64,000 nucleotides of DNA from Cryptobacterium curtum DSM 15641 (GTDB lineage Bacteria > Actinomycetota > Coriobacteriia > Coriobacteriales > Eggerthellaceae): positions 1,032,501 through 1,096,500 of the forward strand of contig NC_013170.1 in the NCBI RefSeq assembly GCF_000023845.1. Direction: 5' to 3'. The first letter of the stretch is position 1; the number at the start of each line of letters is the position of its first letter. Shown here in pieces: positions 17,755 through 26,317 of this stretch. The notes under the pieces were generated by a model, which was not told the origin of the DNA, made no database searches, and saw only the letters and a program-made list of their open reading frames with translations. A program made the translations under genes and the position numbers.

Positions 17755-18691
17755 CACTTGTCCAGCCCCAGCCTTCACGATCATCCATTTCATCGTCATC
17801 ATTGTCATCGGTATCAGAAAGTGTCTGCATACCCTCAGCCCGATGCCAATCAAGCCCAAAGCGCTCGCCTGACGCTTCGTCACGATAGGCAAGCGTTAAA
17901 GCAAGCGGAGACAGTTCAATGCCACCAACTGTTGCTAGAAGACGAACTAAATATGCCGCTGTTTCGGTTTGCGGAAGTACAAGCCCCTGTTCCTCTGCCC
18001 ATGCAAGCGCACAGGTTAATTCACTCGCCACTATTTCTATGGTATACGTCGATGCATAGTTATCGGCGCGAATACCCTGATACCAGGCAGAAATATTCTC
18101 TTGAGTACCCTGCTGACTTTCCAGAAAAGCGCGTGCCTGCAGCTCTCCCGACTCATCAACAGCAAGACGCAGCAGCGCCTCTGATTCAACCATTGAAGCG
18201 ATTTCGAGAGCACGCTTGGCGGTGAGGGCACACTTCACTGCCTGAGCGGCACCGCTTTGGCCGCATTCTTCCCAATGCGCCGCAACAGCTTCGATGATAC
18301 CGGTTACTTGAGCGAGCTCATCGGGCTGGCCAGCAAGAAGGGCAGTTAGATTATCTCGGTCGGCAAAAGGGTCAGGCACTGTTATATCGGCTGCATGTAG
18401 AGGCGCTTCAACAAAATGGGCATCAGATATCTGAGCAAGTGAAGATATCTCACGCGCGGTAGTAGGAGTACATGCTTCCAGACCGATAATAAAGAGACCT
18501 TCTCGCAGGTGGGAAAGCAGACCATCCTGACCAAAATACGTTTCCTCATGGCTTTCCTGAGAAGCACAATACGCAATAACCACATCAGCAGCAGCGATAT
18601 CATCCTGCTGCTCAAATCCAGCAGCAAGAAGATTCTGGCACAATACAGCGCCAACGGCAGCATCTCCGGTATATGCAAATGAATGAAGCAT
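17711..18691 (-). CDS. Beta-hydroxyacid dehydrogenase-like protein (degenerate NAD-binding)
   Basis: The 326-residue sequence follows the two-domain plan of the 3-hydroxyisobutyrate/6-phosphogluconate dehydrogenase family. It has an N-terminal Rossmann-like half, a FVEAPL segment where active members have DAPVSG, and a helical C-terminal half containing a QAVKCALTAKRALEIAS helix that corresponds to the GxxxxxKxxxN region. The N-terminal glycine-rich loop is poorly conserved (AYTGDAAVGAVL), so activity is doubtful. The last 35 residues are very acidic (DDNDDDEMDDREG). It lies between degV and the radical SAM gene in a tight operon. GAGAGGA precedes the ATG. The function cannot be stated. Confidence 0.65.
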   Translation of the reverse strand: MLHSFAYTGDAAVGAVLCQNLLAAGFEQQDDIAAADVVIAYCASQESHEETYFGQDGLLSHLREGLFIIGLEACTPTTAREISSLAQISDAHFVEAPLHAADITVPDPFADRDNLTALLAGQPDELAQVTGIIEAVAAHWEECGQSGAAQAVKCALTAKRALEIASMVESEALLRLAVDESGELQARAFLESQQGTQENISAWYQGIRADNYASTYTIEIVASELTCALAWAEEQGLVLPQTETAAYLVRLLATVGGIELSPLALTLAYRDEASGERFGLDWHRAEGMQTLSDTDDNDDDEMDDREGWGWTSDEELGIEEDSPLGR

Positions 18692-18703
18692 CTGGTTCCT
18701 CTC

Positions 18704-19633
18704 TTATGAATTTCGTACCTTATTGGCAATACGATCGGAAATAGAAATACTCTCGCGCCGATCGGGACCCCAGAAACTTAAGGCAAGCATGCCCGGTCCA
18801 ACGTGACTACCAACGGTAGGACCAATATTGAGACGCAAAAATACTGCCGCGGGATTTTCTTTTTCCAAAAGTTCTACGAGACGATCGGCATCTTTAGGAG
18901 CGTCGGCCTGTCCTACCGCCACCATTTGGCCACCCTGACCATCATCGTGAGCCTTCTGATAAAGCTCAACCATGCGTTTGATACCCTTTTTACGTCCGCG
19001 TGCAGCACCTACTACTGCCAGCTTTCCGTCGAGATCCCACGATAAAAGCGGCTTCAAATCAAGCTTTGACCCGGCGATAGCAACACTCGCAGGAATACGC
19101 CCACCACGATGCAGTGTCGTGAGATCTTCAACCATAAAGATAGTCTGCACAAAATAGAGTGCTTCCTGTGCCCAATTGACAATCTCAGGTGCTGTCATAC
19201 CCCGTTCACGCAGGCGCAGCGCTTCAACCATCAGAAGACCCTGCGGCGCACTTCCTAACTTGGTGTCGACAACATACAGCTCAATGTCGTCTCCAAATTC
19301 AGCATGCATGCGATCAAGCGCGGCCAGCGCACCCTCATACGCTCCTGATGCGCCCCGCGTAAACGAAAAGTACACTGTGGGAATACCCGATGTCACGGCC
19401 TTTCTGAATGCCGTTTCAAACTCTAGTTGAGACGGTTGTGAGGTGCTCGGAGTTGCTCCCGCTCGCAGCCACTCGTAAAAATCATGCGGCGTGCGGCTTT
19501 CATACGAATCATCGGTATAGCTTTTCTCGCCATCAGTGTAGGTAAAGGGCAGCATGGTAACCCCAGGTACATCCCAGATGGTACGCGGCAAATCACAGCA
19601 AGAATCAAAAATAAGATTACATGCGACAGCCAT
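18704..19633 (-). CDS. DegV family protein (copy 3, FakB-like)
   Basis: This 309-residue DegV-fold protein belongs to a family whose studied members (FakB) bind a fatty acid and present it to the kinase FakA. Seen here are LIFDSCCDLP at the N-terminus, the serine-containing ligand loop SFTRGASGAYEGAL (family SSxxSGTY), LHRGGRIPASVAIAGSKLD, ARGRKKGI and the closing GPTVGSHVGPGML. It is the last of three consecutive DegV genes. It is most like copy 2, two bases upstream, sharing the CNLI.DSCCDLP start and the GGRIPASVA.AG.KLD block. No fakA is in the window. Confidence 0.93.
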   Translation of the reverse strand: MAVACNLIFDSCCDLPRTIWDVPGVTMLPFTYTDGEKSYTDDSYESRTPHDFYEWLRAGATPSTSQPSQLEFETAFRKAVTSGIPTVYFSFTRGASGAYEGALAALDRMHAEFGDDIELYVVDTKLGSAPQGLLMVEALRLRERGMTAPEIVNWAQEALYFVQTIFMVEDLTTLHRGGRIPASVAIAGSKLDLKPLLSWDLDGKLAVVGAARGRKKGIKRMVELYQKAHDDGQGGQMVAVGQADAPKDADRLVELLEKENPAAVFLRLNIGPTVGSHVGPGMLALSFWGPDRRESISISDRIANKVRNS

Positions 19634-19635
19634 CG

Positions 19636-20571
19636 CTATCCCCTATCTTTTACTCGACGTGCAATACGTTCAGCCACTGAAAGATCTTCGCGACGATCGG
19701 GGCCCCAAAACACCACTGCAACCATACCGGGCCCCACATGACTGCCGATAACTGGCCCGACCTGGGACGATAAAAATACTACCCCGTTACGCTGTTTGTC
19801 GATTGTTTCGCGAAGACGCTGTGTGTCCTTTGGTGCATCGGCATCGGCCACGACCATATGCACGCCAGCGGCCGTATCGTTTGCCCGCGCAAGAGCATAT
19901 TCCGCAAGCTGACGAATACCTTTTTTGCGACCGCGCGCTACCCCAGACAAAGACAGATGTCCTTCTAAGTCGAAGGAAAGAAGCGCTTTGACGTCAAGTT
20001 TCGCACCAGCAAGGGCCACAGACGCAGGGATACGGCCACCACGACGCAGTGAATCAAGATCGTCAACCATAAACAGAGATCCCACGTAATACCGCGCTTC
20101 GCGAACCCATTCAACCATTTCTTCAGCTGACAGACCCGCTTCACGCTGCTCGATGGCGCCTAATACCAGCAATCCTTCTGCAATCGACGCAAGCTTGGTA
20201 TCAACGACGTACAGCTTTGATGCCGGATATTCAACCGCCAATGCGTCACGCACGAGCACTGCCGCATCATAACTACCCGACAATCCACTTGAAAACGAAA
20301 GGTATACCGTGGGAACACCCGTCTGGATAGCCCGCTCAAACGTTTCACGCAGGGTAGCAACAGGAATCTGCGCAGTCGTCGGCGCAGGACGTTTTTTATC
20401 GCGCATGGCCTCGTAAAAATCATGGGGTGAAAGAGAACGATATAGGTCGTCAACGTAATCGCAACCATCCATAACATACGGAAACTCAATCACATCAATG
20501 CCTGGACGATCAACCACGTCAAACGGCAAATCGCAACACGAATCAACTATGAGATTGCAACGCGCATCCAT
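19636..20571 (-). CDS. DegV family protein (copy 2, FakB-like)
   Basis: This 311-residue DegV-fold protein has LIVDSCCDLPFDVVDRPGI, SFSSGLSGSYDAAVL, RRGGRIPASVALAGAKLD, VARGRKKGIRQLAEY and GPVIGSHVGPGMVAVVFWG. It is a probable fatty-acid-binding subunit of a FakAB-type system; the ligand is unknown. The ATG at 20571 is preceded by GAAAGGAG, whereas the longer frame to 20703 would run back into the preceding degV gene. The similarity to copy 3 indicates tandem duplication. Copy 1 is clearly more diverged. Confidence 0.93.
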   Translation of the reverse strand: MDARCNLIVDSCCDLPFDVVDRPGIDVIEFPYVMDGCDYVDDLYRSLSPHDFYEAMRDKKRPAPTTAQIPVATLRETFERAIQTGVPTVYLSFSSGLSGSYDAAVLVRDALAVEYPASKLYVVDTKLASIAEGLLVLGAIEQREAGLSAEEMVEWVREARYYVGSLFMVDDLDSLRRGGRIPASVALAGAKLDVKALLSFDLEGHLSLSGVARGRKKGIRQLAEYALARANDTAAGVHMVVADADAPKDTQRLRETIDKQRNGVVFLSSQVGPVIGSHVGPGMVAVVFWGPDRREDLSVAERIARRVKDRG

Positions 20572-20608
20572 CGCGTCGCTCCTTTCTTGTTTGGCAGATG
20601 CCACTCTG

Positions 20609-21514
20609 TTAGCAGGTGCACAAAAGCTGTTGTACGTTACCGGTAATCTTGTCCTGAAGCGGCAAATTGCACTGGTAGGCAATGCCCAGCGCCGGACCCA
20701 CATGTGCGCCGATTACCGGACTGACAGGCGCGATGTCAACGGCACGATCAAAATGCGGTGTCACGACATCGCGCACCCAATCAAGTGCGCTTTGACGATT
20801 GCCAATGTAGTGAACAATCAGGCGTTTGAAGCCACCGCGACCGGCAATGTCGGCATCAATCTGATTGACAATGGCAGCAAGTGCTTTTTTATGCGAGCGC
20901 GCCTTCGCAAGCACGCGCACCGAGCCGTCGGTCACCGTTAAAACGGGACGTATCTGCATCAGGCCACCAATGAGTGCAGAAGCTCGTCCAATGCGCCCAC
21001 CTGCACGTAAAAAGTCGAGTGAAACCGGCGAAAAAAGAAACCGCGACGACTGAACACCAAACAGAGCGCGCTGAGCCGCATGATCAAGGGAAGCCCCCGA
21101 TTCGATAGCATCAAGTGCTTCGAGTACTGCTGGTGTTGCGTCACCTCCACATGACGACGAATCGATAAGTGCAAACTTAAATTGGGGATGACACGCTGCA
21201 ACTGCACGAGCAGCACGAAGAGCCCCCTCATAGGTTCCAGACAGTGCCGAAGAAATAAAGATACCGAGTACTTCATCTTCGGCGCAGGCTGCTTCTTCAA
21301 AGCACGATTCGAACGTGGCAGCAGACGGTTGGCTTGATGTGGGAAGCTCTCCACTTGTTGCATCAAGGTGCCCGTAGAAGTCATCGACATCCATCGTGGC
21401 ATCTTCGTACTCTTGGCCAGCCCAGCGTACATAAAGACTTATGACCTGTACCTTCCCAGATACGCGGATAGATTCAGGTACGGTAATGGTTGAATCGGTG
21501 ACAAGCCGGATCAT
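20609..21514 (-). CDS. DegV family protein (copy 1, FakB-like)
   Basis: This 301-residue DegV-fold protein has LVTDSTITVPES, FISSALSGTYEGALRA (ligand loop), LDFLRAGGRIGRASALIGG, KARSHKKAL and SPVIGAHVGPALGIAY. It is the first of three adjacent paralogues and the most like ordinary DegV/FakB proteins. AGGGAGA precedes the ATG. It lies 9 bases downstream of pncB and 37 bases before copy 2 in the same transcript. Confidence 0.93.
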   Translation of the reverse strand: MIRLVTDSTITVPESIRVSGKVQVISLYVRWAGQEYEDATMDVDDFYGHLDATSGELPTSSQPSAATFESCFEEAACAEDEVLGIFISSALSGTYEGALRAARAVAACHPQFKFALIDSSSCGGDATPAVLEALDAIESGASLDHAAQRALFGVQSSRFLFSPVSLDFLRAGGRIGRASALIGGLMQIRPVLTVTDGSVRVLAKARSHKKALAAIVNQIDADIAGRGGFKRLIVHYIGNRQSALDWVRDVVTPHFDRAVDIAPVSPVIGAHVGPALGIAYQCNLPLQDKITGNVQQLLCTC

Positions 21515-21523
21515 GGATTCTCC

Positions 21524-22993
21524 CTAATCAAGACCACGAAGATGCACTGCCAAATCGCGCCGGCGATAAAACAGCCCTGATTCCAAACCCACTGGATATG
21601 AATGTGGGTTGAGCATGCGCTTTTGAGACTCATCGAGTTGAGCCAGCCCCTCGCGCGCCCGCGTCTGAGCAGCCAGCGCGTCACGCAGTGTGTCTGCTAA
21701 CACAACGTTTCCCGCGCGAGAAAGTGGGCGCAACAGTGTCTCAAAACGCTTACCGGCAAGCTTCTTCTGACGAAGTTCATCAGCTGGATCAATAATGCGC
21801 TCTTCATCGTTAACGGGCTGATTTTCTTCAAAAACCATGTCACCAGCCAGTTTGCCATCGTCGTGGTAATATCGACGCACATCAAGAACACCGGGGAAGG
21901 TAAGTTTGGTGACACTCTCACTTACCTTCAGGTGATCAACCCAGGGCATATCAGGCGCTTCACGTGTCGCAGAAAGTTTATAGACGCCACCAAGTGTCGG
22001 CTGGTCAAACGCGGTGGCGAGCTTCGTACCAACACCCCACCCCGACACAATGGCACCCTGCGCGCGAATGGAAGCGATCGTATGCTCATCGAGGTCATTT
22101 GAAAGGATGATGCCGCAATCGTTCAAACCAACTTCGTCAAGACGCGCACGGCACCGTTTAGCAAGCCAGGCCAAGTCGCCCGAATCGATGCGTACACCCA
22201 ACAGCGCTTCACCACGTTCACGCATTTCAAGACCGACAGTGATGGCATTTTCAAGACCTTGAGCAACATCATAAGTATCAATAAGTAATACGCAGTTGTG
22301 CGGAAAATGGGCTGCCCAAGCTCGAAATGCCTCGAGTTCACTAGGGAATGACATGACCCACGAATGAGCATGTGTGCCCGAAACGGGAATGTGGAACAGT
22401 TTCCCCGCAAGTAAGTTACTGGTACTAGCACATCCGCCGACCACCGCTGCGCGCGACGCCCAGACACCACCCGTACCCTGAGCGCGGCGCAAGCCAAATT
22501 CAGCAACGGGACTACCCGCCGCCACGCAGACACGTGCCGCCTTGGTGGCAATAAGTGACTGGAAGTTTACGCAATTCAGCAATGCTGTTTCAAGAATCTG
22601 ACATTCCATAATGGAACCGGTAACGCGCACGAGCGGTTCGTTCGGAAAGACAATTGTTCCTTCTGCCACCGCATCAACATCAACCGTAAGACGCATATCG
22701 GCGAGATACTCAAGAAATCCCGCATCAAAGAGAGCGCCGCCCGCTGGAGCTGGCAAGCTCGATAGATACTCGATATCGTCTGGCGTAAAGCGAAACGATT
22801 CGATGACATCGGCCAGCTGTGCCATACCACAGGCCACGGTATACCCACCCGAAAACGGATTCTCGCGGAAATACATGGTGAAGCAGGCTTGTTCATTCTG
22901 CTTGCCACACTGCCAGAACCCCTGAGCCATGGTAAGTTCGTACAGGTCGGTCAGCAACTCGTAATCAATATGCTGCGTTAGATCATTACTCAT
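21524..22993 (-). CDS. pncB: Nicotinate phosphoribosyltransferase
   Basis: PncB makes nicotinate mononucleotide from nicotinate and PRPP in NAD salvage. The 489-residue length is right for the family. Motifs are LTDLYELTMAQGFW at the N-terminus, EFGLRRAQGTGG, VSGTHAHSWVMSFPSE (with the catalytic histidine), LIDTYDVAQG, GVRIDSGDLAWL and GWGVGTKLATAFDQPTLGGVYKL. The start overlaps the ricT stop by 8 bases, indicating translational coupling. It is followed by three degV genes. Confidence 0.95.
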   Translation of the reverse strand: MSNDLTQHIDYELLTDLYELTMAQGFWQCGKQNEQACFTMYFRENPFSGGYTVACGMAQLADVIESFRFTPDDIEYLSSLPAPAGGALFDAGFLEYLADMRLTVDVDAVAEGTIVFPNEPLVRVTGSIMECQILETALLNCVNFQSLIATKAARVCVAAGSPVAEFGLRRAQGTGGVWASRAAVVGGCASTSNLLAGKLFHIPVSGTHAHSWVMSFPSELEAFRAWAAHFPHNCVLLIDTYDVAQGLENAITVGLEMRERGEALLGVRIDSGDLAWLAKRCRARLDEVGLNDCGIILSNDLDEHTIASIRAQGAIVSGWGVGTKLATAFDQPTLGGVYKLSATREAPDMPWVDHLKVSESVTKLTFPGVLDVRRYYHDDGKLAGDMVFEENQPVNDEERIIDPADELRQKKLAGKRFETLLRPLSRAGNVVLADTLRDALAAQTRAREGLAQLDESQKRMLNPHSYPVGLESGLFYRRRDLAVHLRGLD

Positions 22994-24317
22994 CTAAGCG
23001 ACCCTTCTCACTCCGTCGACGGCGAGGTGTGCGATGTGATCGCGGTGCAGGAGCTGTAGCAGATGAAGCACCCTCTTTTCGACGGGACTGCTTTGCGTCG
23101 TGCATTTTTGTATCGTGCGTTTTTGCAGCGGACGCATTATGTGCCGTGCTCTTGCGACGAATACCGCTCGACTTTTGTCCTGGTCGCGGAGCCGTCACCT
23201 GAGATGAACGTACCGTCGACGTGGAAGACGAAGAATGCTCAGACGACGTCGAAGAAGCCTGCGAACGCGTGCGACGGCGGCGCGTTCGATGCGACGATCC
23301 AACAGATGACAACTGGGAAGACGAGCTCTGCTCGCTTGTCTGCGTATGTGGATTATGGTGCACCTGCGCAGGAGCTGGCTTATCTTCACGTGTAAACGCA
23401 GCCGTATTAAACGAAGCAGGTGCGCCAGCAAGATGCTCAAAGGGATCAGGGTCAACAAACTCTTCAAACGCTTCACCAATGCTAGTAGGACGCTTTGACG
23501 GCGCATCAGGAGCCGGATCATCCATTGCACTTAAGGGGAATGTGACCTGCTTGCCGTCGTCTTCCAGCCGAACGGTCACCCGTTCACGTGGAACATTCAG
23601 CGAGGTAACCTTCGCCATTCCGCAGGGCGTGCTTATCTTTGCGTTCTGCTTGGGACACCGACTATGAAATTCTTTATACGCATCAAATTCGTAGCGCAAA
23701 CAGCACATCAGACGACCACAGGCGCCCGATATCTTCTGTGGATTAAGCGAGAGATCTTGTTCTTTGGCCATGCGAATAGAAACTGGACAAAACTCGCCGC
23801 CCAGGCGACGGCAGCATAATTCTTGGCCACAATGACCCAGGCCGCCAACAATGCGCGCTTCATCGCGCACGCCAATCTGACGCATGTCAATACGCACATG
23901 GAATTCAGAAGCAAGCTTGCGCACCAGATCGCGGAAATCAACACGCTGTTCGGCTTCAAAAAAGAAAACAGCCCGATCGCCCTCAAAGGTAAATTCCACC
24001 ATAATTGGACGCATAGCCAAGTCCGCTTCGGCTGCAAGACGCTTAAACACGGGAAGAGCCTGATCGCTTTGGAGGCGTAAGTCATCAACCTTACGAAGGT
24101 CTTCTTCGGTTGCACGCCGTAAAACAGGCTGAAGAGGACTTGCTAAGTTTTCGATCGCTTCTTCGGACACATCGACAATGCGAGAAGAATGACCAAACTC
24201 GGTTCCCTTCTCGGTTTTAACAACAACAGCATCACCCTCGGAAAGATCCAGATCTCCTGGATCAAACCAGAGTGTGCGGGGATTATATTGCAACGCCACC
24301 GGCGCTATGCGAACCAT
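22986..24317 (-). CDS. PSP1-domain protein RicT/YaaT-like with long basic tail
   Basis: The first ~270 residues are the PSP1 core of the RicT (YaaT) family. In Bacillus this family acts with RicA and RicF in RNA maturation and binds Fe-S clusters. The cysteine blocks CGQELCCRR, FCPVSI and ACGRLMCCLRYE (about residues 160-215) are intact. After residue 280 comes a ~160-residue Ser/Thr/Arg-rich disordered tail not usual in the family, with clusters such as TRRRRTRSQASSTSS. The gene order holB-ricT matches the Bacillus tmk-holB-yaaT neighbourhood. GAGAGGA precedes the ATG, and the start lies inside the holB 3' end (35-base overlap). Confidence 0.9.
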   Translation of the reverse strand: MVRIAPVALQYNPRTLWFDPGDLDLSEGDAVVVKTEKGTEFGHSSRIVDVSEEAIENLASPLQPVLRRATEEDLRKVDDLRLQSDQALPVFKRLAAEADLAMRPIMVEFTFEGDRAVFFFEAEQRVDFRDLVRKLASEFHVRIDMRQIGVRDEARIVGGLGHCGQELCCRRLGGEFCPVSIRMAKEQDLSLNPQKISGACGRLMCCLRYEFDAYKEFHSRCPKQNAKISTPCGMAKVTSLNVPRERVTVRLEDDGKQVTFPLSAMDDPAPDAPSKRPTSIGEAFEEFVDPDPFEHLAGAPASFNTAAFTREDKPAPAQVHHNPHTQTSEQSSSSQLSSVGSSHRTRRRRTRSQASSTSSEHSSSSTSTVRSSQVTAPRPGQKSSGIRRKSTAHNASAAKTHDTKMHDAKQSRRKEGASSATAPAPRSHRTPRRRRSEKGRLDE

Positions 24318-25431
24318 ACAGTTCCTCTCTTATCTGCAAGAGCAGCACGTCAATACAGGTCTCAGGAGAAACATTATAACGAATGGCCTCATCGCATCGC
24401 GCATGCGCACGTAACGCACGCACGAGCGCCGCGGGCTTTACACGGAGTGCCGCGGCTTCTATTCCTGCCCGCCTATCTTCGTTGACAATCGTGACGCCGG
24501 CACCCGCTGTTGCGGCAAGTACATCACGTAGCCACGAACGCATGATAGCTGTCGTCTGGTGCAGTGATTCGGTAGTACGCGCAGTGAGTGCTCGTTTATT
24601 ACGCGCTTCTATCTGACGAATAGCTGACTTTGCCAAAAATTCAGACGAGGCAGCCAGGTCGCGCTCCTGCGAGGCCCGTACTAGATCAAGTGGCGCCTTT
24701 GCAGCATCAAGTAATTCTGAAGCATACTGAATAATATCGAGATCGTCGGCAAGTGGCAGCGATTCCATTACGTCGAGCACGCGCTGACGAAACGCAAAGC
24801 GCTCGGTACTTTTGGCAAACTCAATTGCGCGCGAGATTGACCCATCACAAGCTGCCAGTGCAACGGCAGCTCGCATAGGTGGAACTCCTGTATTTTGGCT
24901 GATAATGCCGCATGCTTCATGAGCGGGAATATGACGAAATGGCACAACCTGGCAACGCGAAACAATCGTAGGAAGCACCGCTTCACGTGTACGTCCCAAT
25001 AAGATAAGCACCACGTGCTGAGGTGGTTCCTCAAGTGTTTTCAAAAACGCGTTCGCAGCACTCGCATTCATGAGGTCAACGCGATCAATAATGTATGCCT
25101 TACGCTGCGCTTGAATGGGAGCTCGATCGACATCGGACGTGATATCGCGTATCTGTCCCACAAGATACCCCGCCGCCCCTTCAGGGGCAATATAGCGCAC
25201 GTCAGGGTGATTACGACGCCGTATCTTTTCGCAGGTTGAACAGATACCACAGCCTCCCTTTTCACAGAGTGCCGCTTGCGCTAAGGCATACGCGGCCGCT
25301 GTCTTGTTTGACCCAGCTGGACCGCAGAACAGATATGACTGTCCAATACATTGTGCTGCTACCTGCGCCCGCAAAAAGCGCCGCACCTGCGGCTGTCCAA
25401 GAATGCGATCAAACACGTCGGGAGCACTCAT
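24283..25431 (-). CDS. holB: DNA polymerase III delta-prime subunit
   Basis: HolB is a clamp-loader subunit. The 382-residue protein has the N-terminal FDRILGQPQVRRFL box and a P-loop-like GPAGSNKTAAAYALA. A four-cysteine zinc module (CEKGGCGICSTC) follows, then DRVDLMNASAANAFLKTLEEPP, which includes the conserved box preceding the SRC motif (TIVSRCQVV, near residue 155). The C-terminal helical domain is present. The start overlaps the tmk stop by 4 bases (ATGA) and the 3' end overlaps the ricT start by 35 bases, so all three are translated in a coupled chain. Confidence 0.93.
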   Translation of the reverse strand: MSAPDVFDRILGQPQVRRFLRAQVAAQCIGQSYLFCGPAGSNKTAAAYALAQAALCEKGGCGICSTCEKIRRRNHPDVRYIAPEGAAGYLVGQIRDITSDVDRAPIQAQRKAYIIDRVDLMNASAANAFLKTLEEPPQHVVLILLGRTREAVLPTIVSRCQVVPFRHIPAHEACGIISQNTGVPPMRAAVALAACDGSISRAIEFAKSTERFAFRQRVLDVMESLPLADDLDIIQYASELLDAAKAPLDLVRASQERDLAASSEFLAKSAIRQIEARNKRALTARTTESLHQTTAIMRSWLRDVLAATAGAGVTIVNEDRRAGIEAAALRVKPAALVRALRAHARCDEAIRYNVSPETCIDVLLLQIREELYGSHSAGGVAI

Positions 25432-26315
25432 GATTGACGCCCCCGCTTACGTCGGCTTGCCCCATGAATTTTATTCGCCTGTTCAAAAAAATGCTCGTCA
25501 AAGGGCAGCTTGTTGGCATCCCATCCCACGCAATCGGCAACCGCGGCAAACACAAGACGTGCCGTTTCGCTTTTACGCGACGCTGACACCACAACGCGCA
25601 CACGATCGGGGTCGGATGCAGCAATAGCATCAAATGCCTCGCGCACCCGCGTATGGAATTCAACACCTGCTAATTCGATGCGATCAGGTCCTTGAGCACG
25701 CGTCGCACGTTCTAATTGTTTGCGCGCAGAAGTTGGAGCTTTAATAAGAACGGTACGATCGGGTTTGATACCTTGACAGGCAAACAAGTTAGCCTCCTGC
25801 ACAAAGTCGCGTGACAAACCACGACCATAGGCCTGATAGGCAATGGTCGAATCGCAAAAGCGATCGCAAAGCACGATCTTACCTGCCGCAAGAGCCGGCG
25901 CAATTACTTCTTTTACTAGTTGAGCACGGGCAGCCTCGTAGATGAGCAGTTCAGATTCGGCAGAAAGCCCTTCGTAAGACGGGTCAAGCACTACCTGACG
26001 GAGAGCCTCGCCCGCTTGCGTACCACCTGGTTCGCGCAGGCGCACAACTGAGTAGCCACACTGCTCAAGAGCACGGGCAAGAAACTTGATATGCGTTGAC
26101 TTACCAGCGCCATCACCCCCCTCAAAGGTAATGAAAGCACCCCGCGATCCAGTACTTTGGAGACTTTCACCCTGAGAGCTCTCACTTTGAGAGCGTCCAT
26201 CTTGAGGCTGTTTACCTTGAGAACATCCACTTTGAGGCCCCTCAAGCTGAGATTGCTCGCTTTGGAGTTGTTCACTCTCAGGGTTCTCGCCTTGTTTTCC
26301 GATCTCCTGTGGCAC
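25428..26315 (-). CDS. tmk: Thymidylate kinase with N-terminal 5-residue repeat extension
   Basis: Tmk phosphorylates dTMP to dTDP. The kinase domain starts near residue 60 with FITFEGGDGAGKSTH (P-loop). It continues with RLREPGGTQAGEALR, a DRFCDSTIAYQAYGRG motif (DRY-type), and a lid region ending at about residue 275. Normal length is 200-215 residues; this protein has 295. The first ~58 residues are a Gln/Ser/Glu-rich stretch built of 5-residue units that mostly start with Q (QSEQS, QLEGP, QSGCS, QGKQP, QDGRS, QSESS, QGESL, QSTGS). A GTG at 26315, two bases after the topA stop and behind AAGGGG, is the only in-frame start found before the kinase domain. The extension therefore appears to be translated. 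Confidence 0.92.
   Translation of the reverse strand: MPQEIGKQGENPESEQLQSEQSQLEGPQSGCSQGKQPQDGRSQSESSQGESLQSTGSRGAFITFEGGDGAGKSTHIKFLARALEQCGYSVVRLREPGGTQAGEALRQVVLDPSYEGLSAESELLIYEAARAQLVKEVIAPALAAGKIVLCDRFCDSTIAYQAYGRGLSRDFVQEANLFACQGIKPDRTVLIKAPTSARKQLERATRAQGPDRIELAGVEFHTRVREAFDAIAASDPDRVRVVVSASRKSETARLVFAAVADCVGWDANKLPFDEHFFEQANKIHGASRRKRGRQS
26156..26295 (-). repeat. In-frame 15-bp tandem repeat inside the 5' end of tmk
   Basis: Units start every 15 bases at 26156, 26171, 26186, 26201, 26216, 26231, 26246, 26261 and 26276 on the plus strand. The rough consensus is YTTGAGRNYNTTCAC. The array encodes the Q-rich 5-residue repeats at the Tmk N-terminus. The phase is exact over nine copies although identity between units is only moderate. 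Confidence 0.85.
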
Positions 26316-26317
26316 GC

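Noticed and set aside
19636-20703. DegV copy 2 starting at 20703
   Set aside because: The extra 44 codons overlap the preceding degV gene and lack a ribosome binding site; ATG 20571 has GAAAGGAG.
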